A DNA stretch of 64,000 nucleotides from Linnemannia schmuckeri (lineage: Eukaryota; Mortierellomycota; Mortierellomycetes; Mortierellales; Mortierellaceae). Positions 32,128-43,090 of this stretch are shown here, piece by piece. Position 1 is the stretch's first letter; the number at the start of each line of letters is the position of its first letter. A program made the translations under genes and the position numbers. The DNA lies in assembly GCA_029449235.1 (NCBI GenBank), contig JANATG010000001.1, forward strand, positions 1,984,001-2,048,000, written 5' to 3'. The notes beneath the pieces are model-generated. The model searched no databases, was not told the origin of the DNA, and saw only the letters and a list, made by a program, of their open reading frames with translations.

Positions 32128-33794
32128 TTAATACAGCTTGGTATAGATCGGGAGCAAGGCCGACAATTGAACATGCTGACGACAGAGAGGACACTCGGGC
32201 TATTTTGAATAGGAAGGGTGTAGATAACGCGATCCTAGAGGTTAGTTATAATTCTTCGCGTTCAATCTTTTTAGCTCTTGAGATTACTCGCAAAGCTAAT
32301 TTTTCAGTATAATCAAAGAGAACTAAAATGTGATACAATCAGTAGACACTTGCCTTATTCTGGCACCACTCGCGAATACAGGTCCAACAGAACAAATGTC
32401 CGCATGGGGTTGCAGTCGTGTTAGTCCTTGGGTCCAAGCACAGAGTGCACTTGCGCACGTTCGCCTGTGCAGTCGTCTGTTGGAAATCTTCCTCCTCTTC
32501 TTCCTCTTCCTCCTCCTCCTGCTGTGGAAGCTGCAGGGCCGCACCCTTCTCACCAAGAGTGTTTCCTGCAGCCATGGCCGCAGCCGAAGCCTTCACCTGG
32601 GCCTCAGCAGCCAACTGTCGACGCCACTGGAAGAGCTGGATCGCCAGCTGAATGACAATCAACACTCCCAGGACCTCATATCCCGACCGCTCCTCTCCAG
32701 GTGACAGCTTCCTGTTGAAGATGTACCGAATTCCTGTCACACGCTTCGAGAAACTGTAGTAAGCGCCAAAGAAGTAAAAGATGGCCAAATGAGCCGAATG
32801 TCCATGCGTCTTGAAAAAGTTTTGGAAGGTTGGCAGCCAGTTGTGGACAAAGGTCTTTAGTTTGATCATCGCGGCTGAGGGCTCCTTCTTGGGTTCTGCG
32901 TCCGAGAGTGTAGCATCCAGGCGGTGTCCCTGGTGGTGACTGTGTCGCTGGGGTGGCTGAGGTTTTGTGCGCCTCCTCAATTCCTGTGCTCCCTTCGAGT
33001 AGATGTATGGAATCAGCACATGCCAAAACACAAGTGCTGACCGACGCTATTTCGTGATTATAAGAAAACACAAATCGCCAGCATTAGACGACCTGCGAAT
33101 TATTTAGGCCAACACCGACGATGTCAATTATCTCCGCATTCCTCGGACTTGAAATGAAGAAGTAAACTTACAGGCAGTGAAGGAAAAGTGCCAGAAGAGC
33201 TGTTGATCTGCATGATATCACAGTACTCTTCTCCGAGCGTTTGTGTCCCGAGCAATGTCGTCAATGTGTAATAGCAAAGATCCGAGAAAACCTCCACCTC
33301 CGTCTGGTACATGTGCTGCGTGCGACTTCCTAAGTGACAGTTTCAATCAAATAGTGAGATCTGTTAACATTTTGTCCTGAAGGAGCGGGACTGACTTTTA
33401 CATTTCCAGGTTGTCAGCGCTTGTTCGTCCCGATCGGCTAAGTTCAACGTGTAATATACCAAAGATCTCACGGACCGCATCCTTGACCTGATCTTTCAAG
33501 ATCTGTTGGTAATACGAATCCTTCTGGTTGGCACGGACTAAAGCGAACAAATAGAGAGGTTACAAACAGTCAAGAAAAGGCGAAGCATATAAACGACAAT
33601 TATGAAAGATGTGTATGCTCAAATGCCTTACTGATATCAGGCTGGGATGCGCTGGGGAGCGACAAGTTGAACCGGGGAGGAGGAGGGGCGTTTCCTTGGG
33701 CTCCAGGTCCAGCCGCGGCTGCAGGAGCTGTGCTTGCGACTGGCGTGTGTGACCTGTCTGCGGAGTTTGACGACGGTTGACTTGGAGTCGACAT
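32128..33794 (-). CDS. PEX10: Peroxisome biogenesis factor 10 (RING E3 ligase)
   Basis: Five exons: 33794-33632, 33537-33402, 33325-33172, 33046-32354 and 32199-32128, giving 405 residues. The last intron has a GC donor (AAG|GCAAGT) and an AG acceptor. The Pex2_Pex12-type N domain includes the highly typical TLLGTQTLGEEYCDI. Hydrophobic segments HLAIFYFFGAYYSF and GYEVLGVLIVIQLAIQLF follow, then an acidic run of ten Glu, then the C-terminal RING: CTLC...CGHLFCWTCIREWC plus CPLC from the last exon. PEX10 is part of the peroxisomal membrane retrotranslocation ligase with PEX2 and PEX12 and ubiquitinates the PEX5 receptor (family knowledge). The N-terminus has a Pro/Ala-rich leader. Without the GC-AG splice the RING would lose its last two zinc ligands. 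Confidence 0.92.
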
Positions 33795-34383
33795 TGTGTC
33801 TTGTCGAGTGATGGGAAATACTGAAGTGACGCTGTTTGTCCCTGAGAAGAAGGTGTTATAGCAGAAGGCGGTGTGAAGAAGAGAAAGTAGGGATGATGGC
33901 AGATTTGAGTAAAGAAAGAGAAAAAGATGGCTGAATGCGGGCTAGTTCTTCAACAAGTGCGAGCCGACGTTCTCTTTTTCTTCGAGGTTTGAGTGAAATA
34001 ACGGCTGAGTGAGTGAGTGCCGATATCATGTGACATCGGCCATAAAAAACGAGCGGAACCCGATCAAGAATGTGACTGCCATCGAAGAGAAAGGAACGGA
34101 AACGGAAAACAAATCACCATTTGCGGTGACAGCGAACGACTCGACTGTCTCCTTCCCCAACGTTCTCCGATTGTTCTTTTTTTTTTTTTTTGTCTCCATT
34201 GAGTCTTTTTCTTCTACTTCCCTTTTCTCCTCCCTTCTTCCCCTTCACTCTCTCTGACCTCGCCGACAATCTCCACCCTTCAGGAACAACAAGAATTGAA
34301 CGCAAGCAAGCCAGTCCTCGTCTAGCATCACTTACCAGATCAACCCAAGAACCGAGTTACTTCCACCACATAATATACACATA
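33795..34383. promoter_or_regulatory. Shared divergent promoter of PEX10 and TIM23
   Basis: A 589-bp gap separates two divergent start codons. It holds a T/C-rich run (34165-34260) upstream of TIM23, typical of fungal core promoters. No TATA box or specific factor site is clear. Confidence 0.45.
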
Positions 34384-35399
34384 ATGTCCCACCATACTAC
34401 CAATATCGAGGAGGAGGAGACCTTTGCTCCCATCTACGCCAACCAGGAGGACTTCAACCCCAACGATACCGTCAGCTCCTTCCTCAACACCTCATACGAC
34501 CCCACCCGTCTCCACCCTCTGGCCGGTCTCGGCGGTGGACTCGACTACCTCAACCTTGAGGACAGCGAGAATCTCCCAGGCACACAGAGCGGCATCGTAC
34601 CAAGCAGAGGCTGGTCCGATGATCTTACCTACGGAACCGGTGTCGCCTATCTCACCGGTAAGCACTTCTTTCTTTTTTTGTTTTCAGAAAAAAAAAGGAA
34701 AGGCGGAAAGAAAGATTCAACAAGAGAAAGGCAGACCTGATCTGTTTTGAGCAAACCTTTTGAACAAAACGGCCGATCCGAAAAAGTATGAGGGTGACTA
34801 ATATTATTTTCTTTGTTGGCCACTAAATAGCTTTGAGCATGGGAGGTGCGTTTGGATTCTATGAAGGTCTTCGTTCGTCCCCAAGCCCTGCCTTCAAGAT
34901 CCGCCTCAACACTGTCTTGAACGGCATGACCCGTCGTGGACCTTTCATCGGAAATTCGGCCGGTGTCATGGGTAAGAAAGCTGATCAGTGCTTATTTTTG
35001 ATATAAGGAGACAAAAAAAAGGCCCAGGAACCGTTGTTGGATCGAGAGTACTTATTCCTCCTTATTTTGTTGCTCTTTCTCTTGTTCTCATAATAGCTTT
35101 GATGTACAACGGAGTCAACGGTATCATTGGCAAGGCTCGTGGTTACCACGACCCCTTGAACTCGGTCGCTGCTGGCGCCATTACCGGTGCTGTCTTCAAG
35201 TCGACCGGTAAGCTCTCAAACAATTTTCTCATTTTTGTTGTTAAACGAATCGCACAGGTATCCACAGCGCCAACGAATTTGCTTTAACCTCTTATTCTTT
35301 TTTTTTTCTTTAGCTGGATTGCGTGCCGCTGGATCAGCAGGAGGTGTTTGCGCAGTGGCGGCCGGTATCTGGGCCTTTGGCAGAGAGAAGTTCATGTAA
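34384..35399 (+). CDS. TIM23: Mitochondrial inner-membrane translocase subunit Tim23
   Basis: Four exons: 34384-34657, 34831-34971, 35097-35207 and 35314-35399. All introns are phase 1, and the protein is 203 residues. The N-terminal intermembrane-space part is acidic and soluble (about 80 residues), containing DPTRLHPLAGLGGGLDYL, a Tim23 hallmark. The Tim17/Tim22/Tim23 membrane domain has GYGTGxxYLTG-like TYGTGVAYLTGALSMGGAFGFYEGLR, then RLNTVLNGMTRRGPFIGNSAGVMALMYNGVNG and DPLNSVAAGAITGAVFKSTAGLRA, with the usual Gly-rich four-helix pattern. Tim23 forms the presequence import channel in the inner membrane (family knowledge). Introns fall between membrane helices. Confidence 0.95.
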
Positions 35400-35646
35400 A
35401 ATCGCCTTCCTTCCCTCACCCCCTTCCTTCCCCTGCCAAAAAACTAGCACCTTCTTAGATCGGGATATCACTCTTCCTTAGTTGTTTTTTTATCGCATCA
35501 TCTATCCTTTTTTCATTTTTTTGCTTGTTTTCTTCCATGTTGTTCTTATTACTCAAAGAAATAGAAAGCTGTACAATACACACATTCAAACCATCTACAA
35601 AGTCTTACACTTCAACTTTATGAAAATGAATTCAATGTATTGCGTT

Positions 35647-37145
35647 CTATGACCGAGGAGGACGTTTCTCGAGGGGAATATATCCTTGTCCTCGACGCAT
35701 TCGGAACTGGAGACAACTCTTGTTTCCTCCAAATCCATCTTGCGTCGTGAACGTTCGTATCTCTATATAAGTATGGATAGGAAAGCATAGCATTAGACAA
35801 GGGGTATCAAACATCATGCAAGAAACACTTTTGCTGTCGCTGTATTTACCTTGATATCCTATTCCTTGTTGGCCTGCCCGAAGGACGAGTGCAATGATGT
35901 CCGGAATCGCTGCCTCCATGCCAATCAATGTAATCTCTTCGTGTTCTTTCAACGACCGTACGATCTACACATCATATAAAAAATGATACGCAATTGATAC
36001 AGAGGGCATTGGTTAGTTTATCCGCACAGACAACAGAGTGACAACATATGATGGCAGAGAGAAGCAAGCAACGAAGGACATACCCAGTCAAGGTAGGCAT
36101 CGGATCCTTGTTCCATGGTCGACACTCCATCCTTGACCACATGTCGTACAGGAAGTATGACATCTGTGAGACAGATGAAAGCAGTCGCCTCCATTCCTGG
36201 AATAATGTCGTTTGCAGCTGTTCCTGCACTTGAGGGTCCTCCTGCATTTGCTGATCCATTAGCGACACTGTTGCTGTTGTTGTTCGATCCTGAACTAGCG
36301 TGATCGATCGATCCCTTTCGCATTTTTGCGGTTGTGGTCGATGCGTGAGATCCTTGCGCAGACGTCTTGGAGAACGATCCGGACCGGCCTTGGCCTTGTG
36401 GAGGTAGCTTCGCCCCTGACACTGCCACAGTCGCTGCAGAGCTGTCTCGTTGGTGTTGATGATGGTGCTTTCCTGATCCATGGGTCGATGCTGAAGATCC
36501 TTGTGCAGCAGTTGTTGGTGTATTTGATGACGATGATCGATTATGTTCTTTGTTCAAAGGACGGCCTGTCTGCGCATTGGCATTTTTGTTCCTCCGAGAG
36601 TTGTTACTGTTGTTGTTGTTGTGAAGGTCATTGTTATTGCCGCCATGATTACCGGACTGTTGACCTGACCCTACCGATGTCTGTTGTGATTGTGTTTGTG
36701 GTTGTTGTGGGTGTCGAGACTTACTATTGAGTCCGTTGTTATTTCGTTGCTGCGGATCTCGCTTCTGGTGGGATGTCTGATCGGATTTCTGAAGACTTCC
36801 TCCTCGTTCCCTATGCTCTCCTCCTCCGGTCTGGTGATGGTGATATGATTGTTGACCGTTCTCCTGTCGTGGCGGTCCACGGTGCTGTTGCTTCTGTTGT
36901 TGGCGGGACCCCGACTTATTATGTACAGAAGAATCCTTCTTCGGTGTATCAGAAGGTTGTTGCGGTGTTTGGTTTAATAGCGAAGTCGCTGTTGCCAACG
37001 ACGAAGAAGACGAAGGTATATTATTTATGGATGCAGCACCTCCAGTCTGAGGAAGGAGGTGAGGCGGCGGCGGAGGCTGCTTGGTGATGTTGAATGATGG
37101 AATGAATTCTTTGGCGGTTGCCTTGAGTGACATTGGTTCGGTCAT
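35647..37145 (-). CDS. PAM2 motif plus Alba-like domain; putative RNA-binding protein
   Basis: Three exons: 37145-36084, 35964-35850 and 35762-35647, giving 430 residues. Right at the N-terminus MSLKATAKEFIPSFN matches the PAM2 consensus LNxxAxxFxP bound by the MLLE domain of poly(A)-binding protein (Lys in place of Asn). About 290 residues of low complexity follow, rich in Gln, Asn, Ser, His and Gly. The C-terminal ~110 residues (ICLTDVILPVRHVV, DAYLDWIVRSLKEHEEITL, IGMEAAIPDIIALVLRAG, EIRTFTTQDG) have the strand-helix order of an Alba fold, including the AI..I motif. Alba proteins bind RNA or DNA, and PAM2 would recruit them to mRNA tails; both points are inference. The start is chosen at MTEPMSLK because the stretch upstream is low-complexity. 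It converges with TIM23, about 250 bp between stops. Confidence 0.65.
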
Positions 37146-37325
37146 GCGAGGTGAAGAAAAAAAAAAAAACTCAAACATCTCTTTATTTCTTGCGCAGGGT
37201 TGTGTGAAGAACATTTTTTCTTTTGCTGAAAAAGCAGTCTTACTTTTATGTATGCCAATCAACCATGCACGGTGCGAATGGGTAGGGTGGGTGGTGTAGG
37301 GGAGACTAGTATCCTCAAAGAAGCG

Positions 37326-38160
37326 CTAAATATGATGGTGACTTGAGATGAGTGGCTTTGGCAGTTCCTGTGGCCACTCTTGGTTTTTGATCCAGCTAAG
37401 AGCAGCACGACTGATGTTGTGCGCCCCAATATGGTCACGGTCGCGCTGCTGGTTGCAGCCATCGCACTGCACAGACCGAAGCTCAAACAGCGTCTGGTCT
37501 GAGTGACACTGACAGCATATTTGGCTCGGCATGAATTCGCTTGCCGACACTATCAAATAACCCAACGCCTCGGCCTAGTGAGAAAGTTGAAAGGAAAATG
37601 AACAGTAAATTAAGGTGGTCGCAGCTTTGGGGAAGAAATGCCATTTTTTTTTGCCCTGATCTTCTTTCGGCGAAAGAACTGGATATTTTTGGTAGTCCCA
37701 CCTGAGAGAAAACCAAACTGACCGTCTCCGGCAACAATCAAAGGACGAGGAAGCTGAAAGCCTGGGATCCACCTCCTCATCAGAACTCATGATAGAGCTG
37801 GCCTTCTGCTTGTTCGTCCTGTCTCTCATTCGCGCGGAAATGAGATCACCATCCTCACTGTCGCCACTGACACAAAAAGGCAGTTACTGTGATCTACATT
37901 GATCTTCCATATATTTACCTCAGGGTTGTATCTGGCCAGTGCAGTGGAGACAAATGTTTTCATGTCCTAAGAAAGGTGAATAAAGGTGGGAATGAGGGGA
38001 CGGGTAGTTTACAACATATCAAGACGGCCTCGCCAAGGTGCCTCAGGGAAGCTATTTGGGTCTTGTCTTCTTTGTAGGATTTGCGCCCCTGCTTGGCTGC
38101 GAGTCTGACCTTTGATTTATCCCTGCTCGTGAGTGCGGCTATCATTCCGATGATGCGATA
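37326..38160 (-). pseudogene. Decayed Fanzor/TnpB (OrfB-type) nuclease-like gene
   Basis: The best-preserved part (37326-37575) encodes AEALGYLIVSASEFMPSQICCQCH, then VQCDGCNQQRDRDHIGAHNIS. These are the two CxxC pairs of the OrfB zinc ribbon and the final RDxxxAxN block carrying the last RuvC acidic residue. Upstream in a compatible exon (37647-37770) lies RPLIVAGDGQFGFLSGGTTKN, again typical of eukaryotic OrfB-like proteins. Joining these two needs a GC donor (AGG|GCAAAA) or reflects a mutated GT. Further upstream, pieces such as MIAALTSRDKSKVRLAAKQGRKSYKE (38145-38020) and MKTFVSTALARYNPE have fitting splice sites but the frame shifts near 37785. I read it as a relic. No element ends or guide RNA region were identified. 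Confidence 0.6.
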
Positions 38161-39149
38161 AGTAGTGGGTCAATGCGCAATGTCTCCTAAACATTTCTCA
38201 CTGAACCTACAGTGCAGCGCATTCTTCAGTATAGTTTCTTCGCGAGGTGCTGTCACTGTCAACATGGACGAGTATAGATAACCATTACACACCTATGGAA
38301 ACGCTGGACGACCAGTACCCGCCACCTACAATACAACGTCAAGGTCATCAACACTCCACCTGCTTCCACCCCTACGACTCACGCAAGCAGTTCAACAACG
38401 TCAACATTCAGGCCACCCCGCAGTAGCTGACTAGTGATAAGATGGACAAATTAACTGATGCCTCAACAATACATTCCTCTATTCATCCGCTTCGAAACAG
38501 ACTTTTTAGTCATTTCGCGGCGTTTGCTTGACCAGCCTCTGGAGCATAAGATGAAAAGCAAAATATGCTTACTATTTCCCTTTCTACCTTACACATCCTC
38601 GTTCAGTCCACTCTCGAGCCCTCATCCTTGTTTTCAGCCAACCCACCGCATCTCTCTTTGTTCCTTTGCGCAAGGGCGTGAAGAAAACTTCAGGTTTAAA
38701 AGCAGTCGTATTTTATTTAGACGGACATGCCAATCAAAACATGCACTATGCGGGTGAGAAGGGGAGAAGGGGAGAAGGGGATCGAGGGTAAAAAAAAAAA
38801 CAACTCTCCCCCCGCATTGCTTGTACATGGAGTAGGAAAGAGTGAAGAGTACCGGTACTCGTTTGCACCTGTGATCTTTTGCTGCTGTGTAGAGGTTGAC
38901 ACTAATCACTGATCAAACTAGAATTATCAGACAAGATACGCTGAGTGATGTTTGCCACCAAATTGTAAACAACGCTTCCTTCATCTTGGAAGAACTTTTG
39001 TACACACGCACAGGTACAACCCCCGAACAGAAAAGAGATGGCTCACCACCAGCAAGAGAGTTAAATGAAAAATGGATGCAAATTATGTTTATATGAATGT
39101 ATGTATGGTAGGTGAGCGTGCGGAGTGATATGACAAAAGAGTCGGCTTT
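38161..39149. other. Spacer between the Fanzor-like relic and the membrane protein gene
   Basis: No gene recognised. It may include further degraded parts of the relic. The 3' end is the A/T-rich downstream flank of the 39150-40814 gene. Confidence 0.45.
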
Positions 39150-40814
39150 TTAAAAGCGCTTGGGAGCGGTGGTGACAGGGTTAGATGCAAATCCAGCAGG
39201 CAAGTTTCTCTTGGCTTGAAGAGGCGTTGATGAAGGGTCGACCAATTGGGGCACCGAAGCACTATGCCTCAACATCGATTGCCGGTGAGGGACGGTCAAG
39301 GACGGAAGGCGCTCTGCACCCGACTGAATGACAAGCGGAGATCCCACGGAACTGGAAGGACGGAGCGGAGGTGAATTTAGACGACTAGAATGAGGGGAAT
39401 CGTTCAGAACGGCGGAGTCGCGCTGGTGATGGTTGCTCGAGGAGTAGTCCATCAACGAGTCCAAGGACATCGAGGGGGCCATGACTGTGGCGGATGATAG
39501 TCTGTTGTTTTGTGAGTATGCCATCATGGGAGGAACGATTCTGTCAGAGTACATGGTAGGTGGGGGTGGAGGCGACCTGGAGCCGACAAATGGCAATGGT
39601 GCAGATCGGATCTCGGTCTGGTGAGGGTTGTTATGGATTCCTGGCGACAGATTGCTTGAAGGAGTGCGAGAGAAAGTTTGAGACCGCGATATCCTCAGGT
39701 CTTGCCCAAGGGGAGGGGAAAGAGAGGAGGAGGAGGAGGAGCTATGCGCAGGAACAGAGAAAGGAACCACGGGCACGGGATCGACTTTATCGATAGACCT
39801 GAGCTCAGGGCTTGAACTCGACTCAGACAATGGGTGGTTGCCTTTACTTTGGGAAGCAGGGCCGCTGCTCAGCAAGTCCATAGAGATCCTGCTATCGTCG
39901 ACTTTGTGGCGGAAGGGGTTGGACAGGGACATATCGCTGCCCTGGTCCGGGTGCGAATAAGGAGAAAAGTGGGGGGAGGGCACAGGTGTTCCAAAAGGCG
40001 AGATCTCGGACAACGCAGAGGAGGACTGGACAACGTGTTCGGGCATATAGTGGCTGCCGGTGAACTTGGAGGGTTTTCGCATGATGGACGAATCGGACTG
40101 GTTGCTACTGGCATTCGACACCTCCTTGACAGAGGGCATGCTCCTGTTGTTGGTCTTTTCATCGCCATTGTTGTCGTCGTCGCCTGCCGCACTGCCCGAC
40201 TTGTGGCTGTCGGAAGCCCAGGCTACGGAAGATTTAGTCCATTGTGTAGCAGTTCGCACAATGCATCCGATCAGAGCAAGGGCAACAACAGCCCCTGCCG
40301 CCATGATAATGATCAAGACAGGGCTGAGACCTTCCTTCTGTGTGCCAAAGGGATCTTCTCCCAGCGAAATGATGTGGTTATTGTTGACGGGGAGAGGTTG
40401 TCGCGCAGCAGAGGCAGTGATGTTGGTGCAGACATTGCGACTGGAATCACAATGACCCGCATAACAGGGCACTGTACTCGAGCAATAGTTCAGGAGACAG
40501 GTCTTGCCCACCAGGTACTCATAATCTCGACATGAATCCGATTCGCGCTTCTTGTCAAAGTTGCAGCCGAGGGTATACATCCGGACCGGGTTGGGCATCA
40601 GAGTGATGAACGACTTGTCGTTGGGCTCGCATTGACACACCCGGTCGATACAGGGGATCTTGGACGGACATGGATTGTCGTCCGAGCAGAAGAGAAAATC
40701 TTTGATACAAGACTTGTTGTCGTAGATCGATTGGGAGGGGTCACAGTTGGGTTGGTTGGAGTTGCCACTCTCGTTGTCAATGTTGTCGAGTAAGGGTAAA
40801 GTGAGTTGAACCAT
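39150..40814 (-). CDS. Single-pass membrane protein with Cys-rich N-terminal region and long Ser/Pro-rich tail
   Basis: One exon of 554 residues; family not recognised. Residues about 24-135 hold some 16 Cys (CDPSQS, CIKDFLFCSDDNPCPSKIPCIDRVCQC, CRDYEYLVGKTCLLNYC, CYAGHCDSSRNVC), as in a disulphide-rich extracellular domain. Around residues 167-190 is one membrane helix (LSPVLIIIMAAGAVVALALIGCIV) followed by RTATQW. The remaining ~360 residues are Ser/Pro-rich and probably cytoplasmic. The layout suits a cell-surface sensor or anchor. No signal peptide precedes the Cys region, so either an upstream signal-peptide exon was missed or the true start differs. A TG microsatellite lies 70-145 bp upstream of the chosen start. 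Confidence 0.6.
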   Translation of the reverse strand: MVQLTLPLLDNIDNESGNSNQPNCDPSQSIYDNKSCIKDFLFCSDDNPCPSKIPCIDRVCQCEPNDKSFITLMPNPVRMYTLGCNFDKKRESDSCRDYEYLVGKTCLLNYCSSTVPCYAGHCDSSRNVCTNITASAARQPLPVNNNHIISLGEDPFGTQKEGLSPVLIIIMAAGAVVALALIGCIVRTATQWTKSSVAWASDSHKSGSAAGDDDNNGDEKTNNRSMPSVKEVSNASSNQSDSSIMRKPSKFTGSHYMPEHVVQSSSALSEISPFGTPVPSPHFSPYSHPDQGSDMSLSNPFRHKVDDSRISMDLLSSGPASQSKGNHPLSESSSSPELRSIDKVDPVPVVPFSVPAHSSSSSSSLSPPLGQDLRISRSQTFSRTPSSNLSPGIHNNPHQTEIRSAPLPFVGSRSPPPPPTMYSDRIVPPMMAYSQNNRLSSATVMAPSMSLDSLMDYSSSNHHQRDSAVLNDSPHSSRLNSPPLRPSSSVGSPLVIQSGAERLPSLTVPHRQSMLRHSASVPQLVDPSSTPLQAKRNLPAGFASNPVTTAPKRF

Positions 40815-40894
40815 TGTGGATATTATATGTAAAGATCAAGTTCTTGTCGTTGTCGTTGTCGTTGCTGTGGTGTTGTTGAGTGCTGTGTGTGTAT

Positions 40895-40942
<48 letters not shown>

Positions 40943-43090
40943 ATATGTGTGTGTGTATGGTTGATTGTGGTAAGTGCGAGAGAAAGAGGAGGGAGGATGG
41001 TCGTACAGTTGAAGCGCGAAATAGATTGTTGGGTTGTCGATCTGTTTTGGTTGTTTGTTTTGTTGTATTTGTTTGATTCAGGAACGAAAATAAAGGTATG
41101 ATAGTAGAGTTGGATTGTGGGTATTAGTGTGGCAAAAAAAAAAAAAAGATAGGGAAAGCGAAAGATGAACACAAAAAAAAAAAGAAGCAATTAGAGGTAA
41201 AGAACAAAGGAAAGAGAAGTATAAAAGAAGGGTAAAGAAGAAAAGGTAAAGGGTAAAGAAAAGAGGGAGAAAGGAAAGGAATAGAAAGAAAGAAGAGAGA
41301 GGAAAAAAAAAAAGGCGAAAAAAGTGGACAGAAGCAAAACAGACGAGACGGCCAAATGAGCAGTAGCAGCAGAAGAGGAGGCAGAGTAAAGTAGGCAGGG
41401 CAGGGCGTGAGATGGGGGTGGTATGTGAGATAGTGGGCTGGGTGGAAAGGAAGGAGTTTTGTTTTAATGCCGGGGTTATGTATGCCTGCGTGTCTGTTCT
41501 GTATACCGCATTGTTTGAGCAAACACATACGACAGACATACGCACCTCAGGGATGTCCGCCGAAAGGGCAAGGAGCCAACCAAGCGAGAAAGGAAAAAGG
41601 GAGAGATATGTGCGTGTGTGTCTGCCTGTCTGTCGGACTCTTGTCTATTCTTAACTCGAGGCAAGTCAATTAAAAATTGAACGGTGGCATTTCATCTCAC
41701 AACACACTCTCGTTACACTCGCCTCGCTCACTCAGTCAATCTCACTCGATTTCCGAAAGAAAAAAGGCGTTGACCTGGAATAACGAAAACACGGGCGATG
41801 GGGATACAGTCCAGAGAAACGAAGATCGCATTATTATTATCATCGGTAGCACATCCTATCTTCACCTATTGTTCTCACCATGCGGTCAGAAAATGCATAC
41901 ATGCCAATTAACATCTCTTGGCTCCTCTATGAACAAATTGCTGTGTGTATCTGCCTTCAACCTCCAAGTTATCATCGTTCCTGTTGTTGTTCTTGTTGAT
42001 TCTCCCTCCCTTTCCCCTGTGAATAAAAATGGCCATCCACGAAACATGGTAGCTGAGATCAAGAAGAAGAAGAAAAAAGGTTTGAGAGAAAACTATTTTC
42101 AACTTTTGCAAATAAATCAAAAAAAAAGTCGAGAGCACATACGCCCACAATGGTCACGACAGCCCGGCGTTGGCTCTCTTCTTTTCCTTCCTTTCCCCTT
42201 TTCTTGCCCTGGGACCCCTCTTAACCCTCACAATGCACAGTGCCACACCAAAGATCAATTGCGCCTTTTGCGTTTTGTCCCTGTGGTATGGACTGTAGAA
42301 GAATCCAAGGTATAGCGCTATGCTCTTGGCGATGGAAAAAAGAAGCGAGGTTTGACCACCTCGAGTCAGCTTTTTGACATTTCAAAATGTTAAGTCTAAA
42401 ACCACACTCCTCCATAAATGCTTGTGTTTTATGATGACGCCTACTTCTTCCTGCCTCTCTCACTCTCACTCTCGACCGCTATTTCTGTTCTCATCGTGAG
42501 CTAACGACTGATCAACCGTCAAATGCTCTTTGGTGATGAAGAAGAAGAAAGGACCGAGAGATCGGATGTTCAAAATACAATCACTCTTTGCTTTTTTTTT
42601 GATAGACTTCGGGGCCCTGACCCCTTTTGGCGCCTAAAACGATCAGGCTCCCATGCCTCCTTTTGTTTGCGTGCGATTTGCAATTCTCTCTCTGACATCA
42701 TCCCCTCGTCCCAGCGGAGCATGGTAAAGAGAAGAAGAAAGACAAAAAGTATCACTGGGTATGTAGCTAGGCAAGCCATCTACATTCACCTTCGTCCCAT
42801 TAGAACAGCATATCGCTGTCCAGTATCGCTTCCTGCTTTCAAGTGAGCTGTGAAGAGTACAACAAGTGCGATATGCTTTCTCTCGTTTTATTGTTCGAGT
42901 GATCGCATTAGTACTGATGGTGCCTGAATTTTGATTCCTCCTCTGACTGGCTGCTGTTTTGGTTCCATGCATCTTTCGTTAGTTAATCAGCCAAGCCACA
43001 CCAAATCCAGTCCCACTCCTCTCCCTTCCGGTTGCTCATTTCATTCAACCCCTGCCAGTGCCGTTGCCCGACCCGCTCTCTCACCTCAGA
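40815..43090. other. Divergent spacer between the membrane protein and Mmc1-like genes
   Basis: Holds the TG microsatellite, a long purine-rich stretch (41130-41330) and otherwise featureless DNA. The 212-codon frame at 41677-42315 has no domain and runs through A-rich low complexity. Confidence 0.45.
40884..40958 (+). repeat. TG dinucleotide microsatellite
   Basis: A pure run of 19 TG/GT units at 40901-40938, flanked by interrupted TG/TATG repeats. It lies in the upstream region of the 39150-40814 gene and is likely variable between strains. Confidence 0.95.

Noticed and set aside
39834..40535. 233-codon + strand frame inside the membrane protein gene
   Set aside because: Shadow of the 554-residue - strand frame; no independent features.
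41677..42315. 212-codon frame with hydrophobic stretches
   Set aside because: Runs through A-rich low complexity (KKKKKKG), has no recognisable domain and lies in a promoter region.
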